DNA from: Cryomorpha ignava
GTDB lineage: Bacteria > Bacteroidota > Bacteroidia > Flavobacteriales_D > Cryomorphaceae
Assembly: GCF_010686655.1 (NCBI RefSeq)
Contig: NZ_JAAGVY010000019.1
Span: 1-64,000, forward strand
Direction of reading: 5' to 3'
DNA: 64,000 nucleotides
Position 1 is the first letter of the stretch. Each line of letters begins with the position of its first letter. A model generated the notes under the pieces. It saw nothing but the letters and a program-made list of their open reading frames with translations, was not told the DNA's origin and did no database searches. Below, piece by piece: positions 1-8,642 of the stretch. Both the position numbers and the translations under genes were made by a program.

Positions 1-110
1 CAAAGCGAAGCGACGTGAAACCCTGTGTATTAGATAAAGTGACAGTCTAAAGCCCTGAAAGGGTGACATCAAGCTGCAAAGTATGAGAGATGAATTATAT
101 TTTTCGCGAC
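1..110. repeat. Intergenic repeat-like sequence beside RHS remnant
   Basis: This stretch lies just past the premature stop of the RHS-like gene. It contains the short palindrome CCCTGAAAGGG (53-63) and a GTGAAACCCTG motif (17-27). From memory, such motifs resemble short intergenic repeats found in many Bacteroidota genomes. One minus frame is open through it but does not look like protein. The repeat assignment is an inference; no second copy was found in this window. Confidence 0.3.
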
Positions 111-347
111 TTAAATGGATAACCCTATTAAAGTTATTGGGATTTGAGTTTCGAGAAGATCAAGATTAAATAACGGGATTGAAATCTGCATTGCACCATT
201 CGCGAGATTAACATTTGAGTTTTGCATTGAAGCCTTATTCATTGCATTATTTTGTTCAAATGAGAAAACTGGATCATCAGCTTGACCGAAAAGAATAGAA
301 AACTGAATCAAGAGCGGTATTAATAATATTGCTTTTTTCATAATCAT
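111..347 (-). pseudogene. Truncated N-terminus of an RHS/YD-repeat type secreted protein
   Basis: The 78-codon frame begins with a signal peptide (residues 1-22, ending near FGQA). A segment resembling the start of large Bacteroidota RHS/YD-repeat proteins follows, with NLANGAMQISIPLFNLDL near residues 48-65 and PITL at 70-73. In that family the chain continues for a thousand or more residues. Here it stops at 111 and the downstream DNA does not resume the family in any frame I could read. The ATG overlaps the upstream gene's stop (ATGA, 344-347), so the two were translationally coupled. I read it as the leftover start of a broken RHS gene; a genuine short secreted protein is the less likely alternative. 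Confidence 0.5.
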
Positions 348-1824
348 CGTCCAATTAAAAATCCAACCTTAAAGTCGAATTGGGGTTTAATATTATTTTT
401 TGAATTTAAATCATACCGAAATTCGATATTCGTACTGTTTGCGCCGCTTATTGGTAAAAGCACTCTAAATATTAACGGTACTCCAAAAGTGTATTTCGAA
501 TTTTCAAGCCTGTCAATAAGTTCTTCTGCCGGTGCTTCTAAATTGTTTATTATAAACTCGGAGCCTACCCCGGCAAAGAATATTTTCCAGATTCTGTAGT
601 CAATATTGGCACCAAGCGTGTAATTTGAAACAAGGGTAGATTCAAAGCGCTTGTCATTTGCCCATCCCATTTTTGAAGCGTTAAAAACTGTTTCCAATTC
701 GATAGTTAATCCGGAGTTATCTGAAATGTGGTACCCACCATTAAGCGTAACTCCAAGCCCATCCGGGTAGTAGCCAGTACTATTTTCCCAGTCAAAATCA
801 CCTCCGCCATAAAGCCTGTCCCAAAATCGCTTAGACAATTTACCATCTATTTTTACCGGCTTTTCCTTGGCTTCTTTCTTATCCGCTTGGCTAGTGGTAT
901 CGCTAACCTCTTGTTTAACTTCTTGCAGTTTTGCAAATAGTTCCTTCACATTCTTAACCCCATTTACTTGGTCAGGCGAAAGCAAACCGTCGGCTGTTAT
1001 CTTATTCTGCAACATATCAAGCAGCTTTGTCTGGCTAAAACTGGAAGCATCCATATTAGGGTCCAGTTGGGTGCCGGAGTAGTCAGCCATTTGCGGCTTC
1101 ATAACAGAAGCAAATTCGGGGTTAGCTTCAAGCGATTTCATTATTCCGAGATGCTTATCAGCAAATCCTGCTAGCAATTTAGAATCCTGCTCTTTATATG
1201 ATTGCCACAGTAAGGCGCGTTTTTTTAATTTGTGCAGCATTTTCTTCTGTTGCTTTGAGCCTTCTTTAAAAGTGGTTTTATAAAGGTGTACACGCTTCTT
1301 CATATAGTCGGCATAGAAGCGTGAGGCGTACTTTTTCTGATTCTCTATATGTCTTACTTCAGCTGTGTTGGAATTAGGTGCACCTAAACCAGGAATATTC
1401 TCTTCACTAAGTTTAACAGCTGCTGAAAGAACTTTCTGCTTTTTGTTTTTTGAAACTTCAGGTTTGTTATTTCTATCGCTTTCCATCTTTCCAAAGCTGG
1501 CAGCCGCAGAGCGCATCAATGCATTTGCGCGAAAGGCATTGCTGTCGCATAAAGTGTATAGAAGCTTATCTTCTAAATCAATAAATTTTAAGAAGCTCTT
1601 TCTGTAAGCCGTCTCACTTCTTCTATCCAAGATGGCGAGCTGTTTCCCATACCCTTTAGTAAACTTTTTAAGTCATTTACTTTAGGTATTTTGAATGCTT
1701 TTAGGTGACCGTTTCGGGCATCATTCAAGGATGGAAAACGGAAGTTTCCTTGTGCAAAACCTGTCTGACTTAGAACCAGAAAAATTACTATAGTGGATAT
1801 GCGTCTCACCGAAATCATGAGCAC
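344..1824 (-). pseudogene. Secreted protein with C-terminal beta-barrel-like domain, split by a frameshift
   Basis: Two overlapping frames look like one gene. The first (1824 down to 1588) has a clear signal peptide (residues 1-25, ending GFAQ) and then KVNDLKSLLKGMGNSSPSWI before it runs out. The second (about 1630 down to 344, 428 codons) lacks a signal peptide, has no ATG (only TTG), and continues with a helical, Lys-rich region. It ends in a domain of alternating beta strands typical of outer membrane barrels (about the last 160 residues, ending GFLIGR). A one-base shift between about 1590 and 1670 would join them. It overlaps the RHS-like remnant by 4 bp, fitting a secretion or accessory partner of that protein. 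Specific function is unknown. A sequencing error is possible. Confidence 0.55.
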
Positions 1825-2192
1825 AAGATAAAATTAAAAATTCGGAAATATTAACGAAAATTGAAAATAAGGATAAGTTTGTCCCGAATTTAAAACTGTG
1901 TCTAAATGACACTTAGTTTATCAATAAAGGGATTCAGAGATATTTGATTGTTGATAACTTTTTTTGAAAAAACTTGATTCGAATCCTTGAAAAACAGTTT
2001 TTATGACCTTTTTAGTATTTAAATTAGCCCTTTTTTAATCGCAGGTAAGTCGAATTTTCTCAAATCAATTTGAAATGATAGTAAAAATGTCATTTGAATA
2101 TAATCTTTCAGGATGTCATGCAGATTTCATGATCAGCCTTCAAATTTGAAAATCACAATCTGACCCTCCTCCGAAGCAACTTCAAAAACCCC
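1825..2192. other. Intergenic region, no gene seen
   Basis: These 368 bp of AT-rich DNA separate two minus-strand genes. I see no convincing coding frame, RNA gene or strong terminator. It must hold the promoter of the frameshifted secreted-protein gene, but I could not identify a full TAnnTTTG box there. Confidence 0.4.
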
Positions 2193-2945
2193 TTAAAAAT
2201 CTCCAACCCGCATAAAAACCCCATTCATAGCCTTATTATAAAGCACATATCCATCAATAAAAGTACTAAACCCCCAGTGATAAACCACAGCAACATCCTC
2301 CTCATTGTGCAGCTCACCATGCGCATCAGTCATTTTGAGTTCCGGAAAATCAAAGACAACTTCTCCCGTACTTCCCGCTTCATATAAATCGCTTATCACA
2401 TCGCAAGAATCAAAAATATTCCGCTCGATAAGCGAAATAAGCCGAACTCCTCCCCAAATTTTGAATCCATTAAAATTACTCTTTAAGGAATCAAAATTCG
2501 GAATCTCCAACTTCATTCTAATGCCGGTTTCCGTTTTTGACCACACCGCATTTAGCATGTCGTATTCTATCGCCGAAGGTATCAAATCATTGAATCTAAA
2601 GGTATTCAATACCGGAAGATTGGTACGCAAAACCCTCCACTCTCCCGGAGGATTTACGGTATCATTACGCACAACTTTTCCAAAAAGAAAACCCTGCAAT
2701 TTCGAATGAATACTCATAGGTGCACAATTGCTAAAATCAATCCCTTTTCGTAAATTCACACCTACGGTGACGGCATTGCGAAAAGCAAAGGAGTTATTCT
2801 TAGTGCCCGCCATCGCCGGATCGGTATAAATCTTTTTTTTAGTCGCTCCTCCTTTAGTCTGAACAACGATCTTTCCATTTCTTTTGTAGGCAACCAAATT
2901 CCCAACCGGGCCGGTAAACTCAATCCCTCCTTTAATAATTCCCAT
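2193..2945 (-). CDS. DUF6266-like hypothetical protein
   Basis: The start chosen is the internal ATG at 2945, giving 250 residues. From there the protein opens with MGIIKGGIEFTGPVGNLVAY, the pattern of the Bacteroidota DUF6266 family (Gly-rich opening of the form GI..GP.GNLV.Y). The reading frame upstream adds only a hydrophobic, unrelated 22 residues. There is no signal peptide or membrane segment in the chosen form. The rest is predicted mostly beta, ending GVFMRVGDF. The function of the family is not known. It stands alone between two long gaps on the minus strand. Family assignment rests on the N-terminal motif only. Confidence 0.6.
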   Translation of the reverse strand: MGIIKGGIEFTGPVGNLVAYKRNGKIVVQTKGGATKKKIYTDPAMAGTKNNSFAFRNAVTVGVNLRKGIDFSNCAPMSIHSKLQGFLFGKVVRNDTVNPPGEWRVLRTNLPVLNTFRFNDLIPSAIEYDMLNAVWSKTETGIRMKLEIPNFDSLKSNFNGFKIWGGVRLISLIERNIFDSCDVISDLYEAGSTGEVVFDFPELKMTDAHGELHNEEDVAVVYHWGFSTFIDGYVLYNKAMNGVFMRVGDF

Positions 2946-3020
2946 AAGTGAAACAGCTTTTATAAAACAATTCTTAGGGGTATAAAAAAGAAAATACAAA
3001 AGCAACATCACAGCAAATTA

Positions 3021-3083
3021 AAAGCATAGCCAGAGCATTATCAAAGCATGACCAAAGCATGACAGAAGCATGACCAAAGCATA
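3021..3083. repeat. Short tandem repeat, unit AAGCATGACCA
   Basis: Imperfect head-to-tail copies of about 11-12 bp around the core AAGCATGACCA are directly visible: AAGCATAGCC, AAGCATGACC (twice), AAGCATGACAG and AAGCATAC. It lies upstream of the DUF6266-like gene. No function is evident. Confidence 0.6.
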
Positions 3084-3530
3084 CTAATTCCTATATACTT
3101 CCGATATAACTTCTATGCAGCTTCCATTCAACTCCTCTCCAACCGTAGTGCAACTCCCATAGAACTATATATCAACTCCTTTCTAAACCCAACCATATAA
3201 AGTAAAAGCAATTCTCATGTCGAAAACCTATCGGCACATCTAAGCCGCTCCACTATCTCCCATCCGGTCAACAATACCCACCAATGCATACATTCAAAAC
3301 CCAAAATTATAGCCAATAAATCCCTATCACTAAGCTGAATAGTAAACCTTAAAAGTAAAAGGAGAGTGAACGTAATATTCCATAACGATTGTGGGCTAAA
3401 TAGTAGTCATTCCCTTCGGTCATCCATACAGAGTCATTTCCACTAACACAACCCGCCTCCCAACTTCAGTGCGTAATACTGCGGTCATTAGTAACTATAA
3501 ATATCATTATATTCCATAAGCTAAGTTCCT

Positions 3531-3584
3531 AATTCGTAATTCAAAATTCGTAATTCGTATTTCAAAATTCGTAATTCGTAATTT
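3531..3584. repeat. AT-rich tandem repeat, unit AATTCGTAATTC
   Basis: Repeated AATTCGTAATTC, AAAATTCGTAATTCGTA and variants follow one another for about 54 bp. The unit is partly palindromic. Repeats of this kind are common intergenic simple repeats in Bacteroidota and may vary in length between strains; that last point is an inference. Confidence 0.65.
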
Positions 3585-3792
3585 CCTTCCCTATTGCTAA
3601 TGCACATCCTCAATCCAAAAAAAAACAAGGAATATTCACCTACATTATTACATCTGATCTGAATTCCTTACTTTTGCTTCAATTTCTAAGCGAATTATTC
3701 GTTTATCACCCTCCAATAGTGATAATTAAAAACCAAGCGGTTGAAATCAATCAAAAAGCGATACTTTTCACTTCTGTTTTTAAAAGCTTTAA

Positions 3793-3800
3793 TAGCTTTG
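3793..3800 (+). promoter_or_regulatory. Candidate Bacteroidota -7 box (TAGCTTTG)
   Basis: An exact match to the TAnnTTTG -7 consensus lies 31 bp before the DUF4290 start codon, a sensible distance for a short leader. No clear -33 TTG was found at the usual spacing, so the call rests on one box. Confidence 0.4.
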
Positions 3801-3830
3801 CGATAGCAGTATGAATTACCTAATAATTTT

Positions 3831-4499
3831 ATGAAAATAACTTACAACAGTGCCAGACCAGATTTGGTCTTACCAGAATACGGGCGCAGCATTCAAAATA
3901 TGGTGAATTTTTGTGTCAACATTGAAGACCGCGAAGAGCGTAACAAATGTGCCATGTCAATGATTTCCATTATGGGAAATTTATTTCCGCACTTGCGCGA
4001 CATAGAAGACTTTAAGCACAAACTCTGGGATCATCTTCACATTATGTCCGATTTTCAACTGGATGTTGATTCGCCATATCCAAAACCTGATCGCGAAACT
4101 TTTCAGGAAAAACCAAAACGTGTGGCCTACCCTTCCGGGCAAATAAAATACGGACATTACGGCCAAACGATTGAGAAAATTATTGATCAGGTAATGGCCG
4201 AAGAAGATGAGGAAAAAAGAAAGGAGCTCGCCGTAAGTGTTGCCAACTTAATGAAGCGTACCTATGTGGTGTGGAATCAAAACAGCGTGCGCGATGAAGT
4301 AATTGCAAACGATTTGCGAAAACTCTCTGACGGAAAACTCATTGTAGAAAACCCCGAAGAGGCGCTTGCTTCTACAAAAGAAGTGATGCAACAAATGGGT
4401 GTAAACACGAATACCAACACAAATAAAGGCAAACAACAAAACCGCGGCCGCAAGCGTAGTAACCAGGGACGCAAAGGACCAAGAAAAAAACGCAATTAA
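3831..4499 (+). CDS. DUF4290 domain-containing protein
   Basis: The 222-residue protein matches the Bacteroidota DUF4290 family over roughly residues 1-175 (conserved stretches LPEYGRSIQNMV and PHLRDIEDFKHKLWDHLHIM). The tail from about 190 is basic and low-complexity (Asn/Thr/Lys/Arg, ending GRKGPRKKRN), which suggests nucleic acid or ribosome contact but is not proof. It has no signal peptide and is probably cytoplasmic. It sits 3 bp before murA, and this DUF4290-murA pairing is common in the phylum, so the two are probably cotranscribed. Biochemical function is not established. Confidence 0.9.
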   Translation: MKITYNSARPDLVLPEYGRSIQNMVNFCVNIEDREERNKCAMSMISIMGNLFPHLRDIEDFKHKLWDHLHIMSDFQLDVDSPYPKPDRETFQEKPKRVAYPSGQIKYGHYGQTIEKIIDQVMAEEDEEKRKELAVSVANLMKRTYVVWNQNSVRDEVIANDLRKLSDGKLIVENPEEALASTKEVMQQMGVNTNTNTNKGKQQNRGRKRSNQGRKGPRKKRN

Positions 4500-4502
4500 T
4501 AC

Positions 4503-5810
4503 ATGGGTGCATTTGAAATTATAGGTGGGAAGAAGCTCAAAGGCGAAATTATTCCACAGGGAGCTAAAAACGAAGTTCTACAAATTTTATGCGCCGTGCT
4601 GCTTACGCCCGAGCGTGTAGAAATAGAAAACGTTCCTAATATTATAGATGTCAACAAGCTAATAGACCTTTTGAGCGACCTTGGCGTAAAAGTTGAAAAA
4701 CTCGGCGATGAGCATTATGCTTTTACTGCCGAAAATGTGGACATTGAATACATGCACAGCGATACCTTTAAAAAGAAAGGCAGCGGATTGCGTGGATCTA
4801 TTATGATTGTTGGCCCATTATTAGCCCGTTTCGGAAAAGGATATATCCCAAAACCGGGCGGCGATAAAATAGGCCGCCGAAGATTAGACACACACTTCAT
4901 TGGTTTTCAAAAGCTTGGAGCCAATTTCAATTATAAATCAAAAGAAAATTTTTACGAAGTAGAGGCCAACCATTTAAAGGGAACTTACCTCCACCTCGAT
5001 GAGCCTTCTGTAACCGGTACTGCCAATATATTGATGGCGGCCAGCATGGCCAAAGGCACCACAACACTTTACAATGCCGCCTGCGAACCATATATACAGC
5101 AGCTTTGTAAAATGCTGAATAGTATGGGCGCTAAAATAAAAGGCGCCGGCTCAAACCTGCTTACCATTGAAGGTGTAGATTATTTAGGCGGTTGCAAACA
5201 CCGCGTATTGCCTGACATGATTGAGATAGGCAGCTTTATAGGCCTTGCTGCTATGACGGGCAGCGAAATTACCATCAAGGATGTGAATTACCCCATGCTC
5301 GGCATTATTCCCGATACCTTTAGAAGACTTGGAATTAAAATGGAATTAAAAGGTGATGACCTCTACATTCCCGCACAAGATAGTTACGAAATAGAATCAT
5401 ACATAGATGGTTCTATTATGACCATTTCAGACAATCCCTGGCCTGGATTCACCCCCGATTTACTAAGTATTGTGCTTGTTGTAGCCTCACAGGCAAAAGG
5501 AGCGGTACTTATACACCAAAAGATGTTTGAAAGCCGCCTTTTCTTTGTCGATAAGCTTATTGATATGGGCGCACAGATTATTCTTTGCGATCCGCACAGA
5601 GCCACTGTTATCGGCCTTGACCACAAAGTAAATTTACGCGGTATTTCTATGACCTCTCCAGATATCCGCGCGGGAGTATCGCTTTTGATTGCTGCGCTTA
5701 GCGCCGATGGAAAAAGCACGATTCACAATATCGAACAAATTGACCGCGGATACCAAAATATAGACACCCGCCTACAGGCATTAGGTGCAGATATCAAACG
5801 AATTTCGTAA
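4503..5810 (+). CDS. murA: UDP-N-acetylglucosamine 1-carboxyvinyltransferase
   Basis: MurA transfers enolpyruvate from PEP to UDP-GlcNAc, the first committed step of peptidoglycan synthesis, in the cytoplasm. The 435-residue length is normal. Seen motifs include GAKNEVLQI (residues 20-28, the substrate-binding Lys-Asn), RGSIMIVGPLLARFG (97-111) and the loop PKPGGDKIGRRRLD (116-129). In E. coli MurA that loop carries catalytic Cys115; here the equivalent residue is Asp121. Cys-to-Asp forms are known from mycobacteria and chlamydiae; they remain active and resist fosfomycin, which alkylates the Cys. The gene follows DUF4290 by 3 bp and probably shares its promoter. Confidence 0.97.
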   Translation: MGAFEIIGGKKLKGEIIPQGAKNEVLQILCAVLLTPERVEIENVPNIIDVNKLIDLLSDLGVKVEKLGDEHYAFTAENVDIEYMHSDTFKKKGSGLRGSIMIVGPLLARFGKGYIPKPGGDKIGRRRLDTHFIGFQKLGANFNYKSKENFYEVEANHLKGTYLHLDEPSVTGTANILMAASMAKGTTTLYNAACEPYIQQLCKMLNSMGAKIKGAGSNLLTIEGVDYLGGCKHRVLPDMIEIGSFIGLAAMTGSEITIKDVNYPMLGIIPDTFRRLGIKMELKGDDLYIPAQDSYEIESYIDGSIMTISDNPWPGFTPDLLSIVLVVASQAKGAVLIHQKMFESRLFFVDKLIDMGAQIILCDPHRATVIGLDHKVNLRGISMTSPDIRAGVSLLIAALSADGKSTIHNIEQIDRGYQNIDTRLQALGADIKRIS

Positions 5811-5853
5811 CTTGGAATAGATTTTGCTTAAAACGAACTAAAATTACAACTAT

Positions 5854-6423
5854 ATGAAATTGCTCAAAGTACTTATACCCGTTGCCGCAATTGCGGTTTT
5901 GGCAGCTTTTACCCTTCCAAAAGAAGAATCGGTAAGCCCCATTGAAATCAAAGCAGACCAGATTGCAAATACCGGCTTAAATATAGGCGACATCGCGCCC
6001 GATCTGGAATTTGAAAGTCCGGATGGTAAAATGATCAAACTTTCTTCCCTTCGCGGGAATATCGTTTTAGTAGATTTTTGGGCATCGTGGTGCGGCCCTT
6101 GCCGACGCGAAAACCCAAATGTGGTAAATGCTTATGAAAAATACAGCAAAGCTACCTTTAAAGATGCCAAAGGATTTGAAATTTACAGCGTCAGCCTTGA
6201 TAAGGCTAAAGACCGCTGGGTAAGCGCTATTGCACAAGACAATTTAAAGTGGCAATACCACGTAAGCGATTTAGGCGGATGGCAATCAAAACCGGCACAG
6301 ATTTACGCTGTAAACAGCATTCCACAAAGCTTCCTGCTTGATAAAGACGGAAGAATAATTGGCAAAAACCTACGTGGTGTTAATTTGCACTCAACTATTG
6401 ATGGATTGGTGAAAGGTTTTTAA
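5854..6423 (+). CDS. TlpA-like thioredoxin-fold thiol:disulfide oxidoreductase
   Basis: The protein (189 residues) has an N-terminal hydrophobic segment (about 5-20) that acts as signal peptide or anchor, then an AhpC/TSA-Redoxin/TlpA-type thioredoxin fold. The active site WCGPC is visible with Cys80 and Cys83, preceded by VLVDFWAS, and the cis-Pro region SIPQSFLLD is near 155-163. Such proteins reduce or shuffle disulfides in the periplasm. It follows murA by 43 bp and ends at a hairpin terminator. The specific client is not known. Confidence 0.9.
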   Translation: MKLLKVLIPVAAIAVLAAFTLPKEESVSPIEIKADQIANTGLNIGDIAPDLEFESPDGKMIKLSSLRGNIVLVDFWASWCGPCRRENPNVVNAYEKYSKATFKDAKGFEIYSVSLDKAKDRWVSAIAQDNLKWQYHVSDLGGWQSKPAQIYAVNSIPQSFLLDKDGRIIGKNLRGVNLHSTIDGLVKGF

Positions 6424-6446
6424 GCTTTTTTCAATTTTAATTTTTT

Positions 6447-6483
6447 AAAATCACCTATTGCGTTTGCGGTAGGTGATTTTTTT
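6447..6483 (+). terminator. Rho-independent terminator after the thioredoxin gene
   Basis: An 11-bp perfect stem, AAAATCACCTA (6447-6457) with TAGGTGATTTT (6470-6480), closes a 12-base loop and runs into a T tract (6477-6483). It ends the DUF4290-murA-thioredoxin unit. Confidence 0.85.
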
Positions 6484-6546
6484 AGTCCTGCCTATTTGTC
6501 ACACCGCAGCACTTGGCGTGCTATTTGCCAAACAGGCATGAAAATA

Positions 6547-6559
6547 TAGCTTTACAAGA
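6547..6559 (+). promoter_or_regulatory. Promoter-like element before grpE (TAGCTTTACAAGA)
   Basis: TAGCTTTA matches the TAnnTTTG -7 consensus at seven of eight positions, 12 bp before the grpE ATG. The same 13 bases recur at 59529-59541 before the Mpo1-like gene. Assignment is tentative because the box is imperfect and close to the start. Confidence 0.3.
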
Positions 6560-6565
6560 GATATT

Positions 6566-7156
6566 ATGAGTTCAAAAGATCACACAGAAGAAATGGATGA
6601 AAAGGCTACTGCTGATAATACGCAGGAAGCAACATCTCATGAAAATGAAAATATACAGAATGAGGAAGCGAATGAAGATGGCATGAGCGACACCTCTGAA
6701 AACGACGATGCACTGACGGAATTGCAGAAAAAGTATGACACGGTAAATGATAAATTTCTGCGCCTTTACAGTGAATTCGAAAATTTCCGTCGCCGTACGG
6801 CAAAAGAGAAACTCGAAGCCTTTAAAACTGATGGTGCCGATATTGCAAAGGAGCTCTTGCCGATTTTAGATGATTTTGATCGCGCCGTGGCTTCGAATGA
6901 AAATAGTGAAGACCCGGAAACTTTAAAAGAAGGTTTCGTGCTGATTCATCACAAGCTCCTAAGAATACTTCAAAACAAAGGGCTGAAACCAATGGACAGC
7001 CACGAGCAGCCTTTTGATACAGAATACCACGACGCCATTACAAATATTCCTGCACCAACAGAAGATTTAAAGGGAAAGGTAGTAGATGTGGCAGAAAAAG
7101 GATATTTCTACAATGACACAATTCTACGTCATGCCAAAGTAATAGTAGGAAAGTAA
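6566..7156 (+). CDS. grpE: Nucleotide exchange factor GrpE
   Basis: GrpE releases ADP from DnaK and so drives the Hsp70 cycle in the cytoplasm. The 196-residue protein has an acidic, disordered first 50 residues and then a long helix with the family pattern (KFLRLYSEFENFRRRTAKEK, near 64-83). The C-terminal beta domain ends in VVDVAEKGYFYNDTILRHAKVIVGK-like sequence (about 172-196). It precedes dnaJ by 39 bp, the usual grpE-dnaJ pair; dnaK is not in this window. Start codon ATG fits the family length. Confidence 0.97.
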   Translation: MSSKDHTEEMDEKATADNTQEATSHENENIQNEEANEDGMSDTSENDDALTELQKKYDTVNDKFLRLYSEFENFRRRTAKEKLEAFKTDGADIAKELLPILDDFDRAVASNENSEDPETLKEGFVLIHHKLLRILQNKGLKPMDSHEQPFDTEYHDAITNIPAPTEDLKGKVVDVAEKGYFYNDTILRHAKVIVGK

Positions 7157-7195
7157 ATCAATTTATTTTAAGAATAGCAGAGTAACCGAATAGCA

Positions 7196-8314
7196 ATGGC
7201 TAAGAGAGATTATTACGAAATATTAGGTGTATCGCGCACCGTAGAGCAGGCAGAACTTAAAAAATCGTACCGAAAGATGGCATTGAAATTCCACCCGGAC
7301 AAAAATCCGGACAATGCCGATGCGGAGCATAAGTTTAAAGAAGCTGCAGAAGCTTACGAAGTGCTGAGCAGCCCCGAAAAGCGGCAGAGATACGATCGTT
7401 TTGGGCATGAAGGAGTGCGCAGCGGAGGCGGCGGCTTTGGTGGCGGCATGAATATGGATGACATTTTCTCACAGTTCGGCGACATATTTGGCAGTGCCTT
7501 TGGTGGTGGCGGATTTAGCGGCGGTTTTAGCGGTGGCCAAAGACGAAGCAGAAAAGGAACAAATTTGCGTATTAAAGTAAAGCTCGAGCTTTCTGAAATT
7601 GTAAACGGAACCACAAAGAAAATCAAGGTTCACAAAATGGTAGCTGCCGATGGTGCTACCTTTAAAACCTGTTCAACTTGCCACGGTAGCGGACAGATTA
7701 CACGTATTGCCAATACCATTTTAGGACAGATGCAAACGGCGTCAACTTGTCCCACTTGTCACGGTTCAGGACAAATGCTTGACAAAAAACCGGCAGGCAG
7801 CGATGAAAACGGACTAGTGCGCAAGGAAGAAGTGATGAATATCGATATTCCGGCAGGCGTGGAAGAAGGTATGCAGCTAAACATCAGCGGCCGCGGAAAC
7901 GCAGCACCAATGGGTGGAGTACCCGGCGATTTGCACGTAGTAATAGAAGAGGTAGAGCACCCCACAATAAAACGAAACGGTCAAAATCTTCACACCGACC
8001 TTTATGTAAGCTTTGTTGATGCCGCCCTCGGTGGCTCTGCAGAAGTTGACCTTGTAGAAGGGAAAGCAAAAATTACCATCCAGCCTGGAACTCAAAGTGG
8101 CAAAATGGTGCGCTTACGCGGAAAAGGACTTCCACACGTTCAGCGCCATGGGAAAGGAGATATGCTTGTGAACATCAACATCTGGACTCCAAAAGAGCTC
8201 TCAAAAGACGAGAAAAAAGCCCTTGAAAAACTTCGCGAAAGCGATAATTTTAAGCCACAGGTTGATCATGATGAGAAAAACTTTTTTCAGAAAGTGAAAG
8301 ATCTTTTTGAATAG
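7196..8314 (+). CDS. dnaJ: Chaperone DnaJ with reduced zinc finger
   Basis: DnaJ stimulates the DnaK ATPase and delivers substrates. The J domain (about 4-70) has the HPD motif at 33-35. A Gly/Phe-rich linker covers about 76-115. The two C-terminal client-binding barrels span about 120-345. The zinc-finger region has only two CxxCHGSG motifs (Cys159/162 and Cys185/188), where canonical DnaJ has four and binds two zincs. The retained pair should form one zinc site; a first-motif partner and a fourth motif are missing without any frame break. As I recall, this form is typical of flavobacterial DnaJ. Total length 372 is normal. Confidence 0.96.
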   Translation: MAKRDYYEILGVSRTVEQAELKKSYRKMALKFHPDKNPDNADAEHKFKEAAEAYEVLSSPEKRQRYDRFGHEGVRSGGGGFGGGMNMDDIFSQFGDIFGSAFGGGGFSGGFSGGQRRSRKGTNLRIKVKLELSEIVNGTTKKIKVHKMVAADGATFKTCSTCHGSGQITRIANTILGQMQTASTCPTCHGSGQMLDKKPAGSDENGLVRKEEVMNIDIPAGVEEGMQLNISGRGNAAPMGGVPGDLHVVIEEVEHPTIKRNGQNLHTDLYVSFVDAALGGSAEVDLVEGKAKITIQPGTQSGKMVRLRGKGLPHVQRHGKGDMLVNINIWTPKELSKDEKKALEKLRESDNFKPQVDHDEKNFFQKVKDLFE

Positions 8315-8335
8315 CTTGGAATGGCTTCAAGCTAT
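8311..8335 (+). terminator. Hairpin at the dnaJ stop codon
   Basis: ATAGCTTG (8311-8318) and CAAGCTAT (8328-8335) form a perfect 8-bp stem with a 9-base loop, and the stop codon lies inside the left arm. There is no T tract after it, so it may be an RNA-stabilising hairpin and not a terminator. Confidence 0.3.
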
Positions 8336-8416
8336 AAGTCATAAGCCGCAAGATGGATGTACGCACTCGCTTTGTACGCGAGATGAGCATATGAGGTTTA
8401 TACTTCTCTAAAAAGC

Positions 8417-8607
8417 GTTCTCCGCAGTCGCCACGCCTTAAAGCGTGGGGACATTTTATCTGGCGTCTCGCCAGGTTGCTATCAATAAGTTGAAGTAAAT
8501 ATCGAAATTTGAGTTCTCCGCAGTCGCCACGCCTTAAAGCGTGGGGACTCTTTTTCTGGCGTCTCACCAGGTTCCTATATATGTTTAACTAGAATATCGA
8601 CATTTGA
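8417..8607. repeat. Two tandem copies of a 95-96 bp double-hairpin repeat
   Basis: Copy 1 (8417-8512) and copy 2 (8513-8607) both start GTTCTCCGCAGTCGCCACGC and end near ATATCGAAATTTGA. Each carries a first hairpin, CCACGC-CTTAAA-GCGTGG (8431-8448 and 8527-8544). Each then has a second one, CTGGCG-TCT-CGCCAG (8460-8474); copy 2 has one mismatch in it (8556-8570). Between hairpins the copies diverge more, as expected if the structures are what is kept. Confidence 0.8.
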
Positions 8608-8642
8608 GTTTTGGGCACAAAATTCAGCCTGGTCAAGTTTAG

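Larger units (their letters stand above)
2946..3830. other. Long intergenic region with two simple repeats
   Basis: These 885 bp lie between divergent genes. They contain an imperfect 11-12 bp tandem repeat near 3021-3083 and an AT-rich tandem repeat at 3531-3584, listed separately. A TAnnTTTG promoter box at 3793-3800 serves the plus-strand DUF4290 gene, and a second one (TACTTTTG) is at 3669-3676. No coding frame of substance is visible. Confidence 0.5.

Noticed and set aside
2305-2709. 134-codon plus-strand frame
   Set aside because: Antisense to the DUF6266-like gene; Ser/Pro-rich shadow composition.
8250-8567. Minus-strand 105-codon frame with repeated PHALRRGDCGE
   Set aside because: It is simply the 96-bp DNA repeat read in one frame; it overlaps the end of dnaJ and has no independent support.
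8417-8607. Possible CRISPR array
   Set aside because: Only two copies, unit about 96 bp with no spacer-sized unique segments of constant length, and no cas genes in the window.
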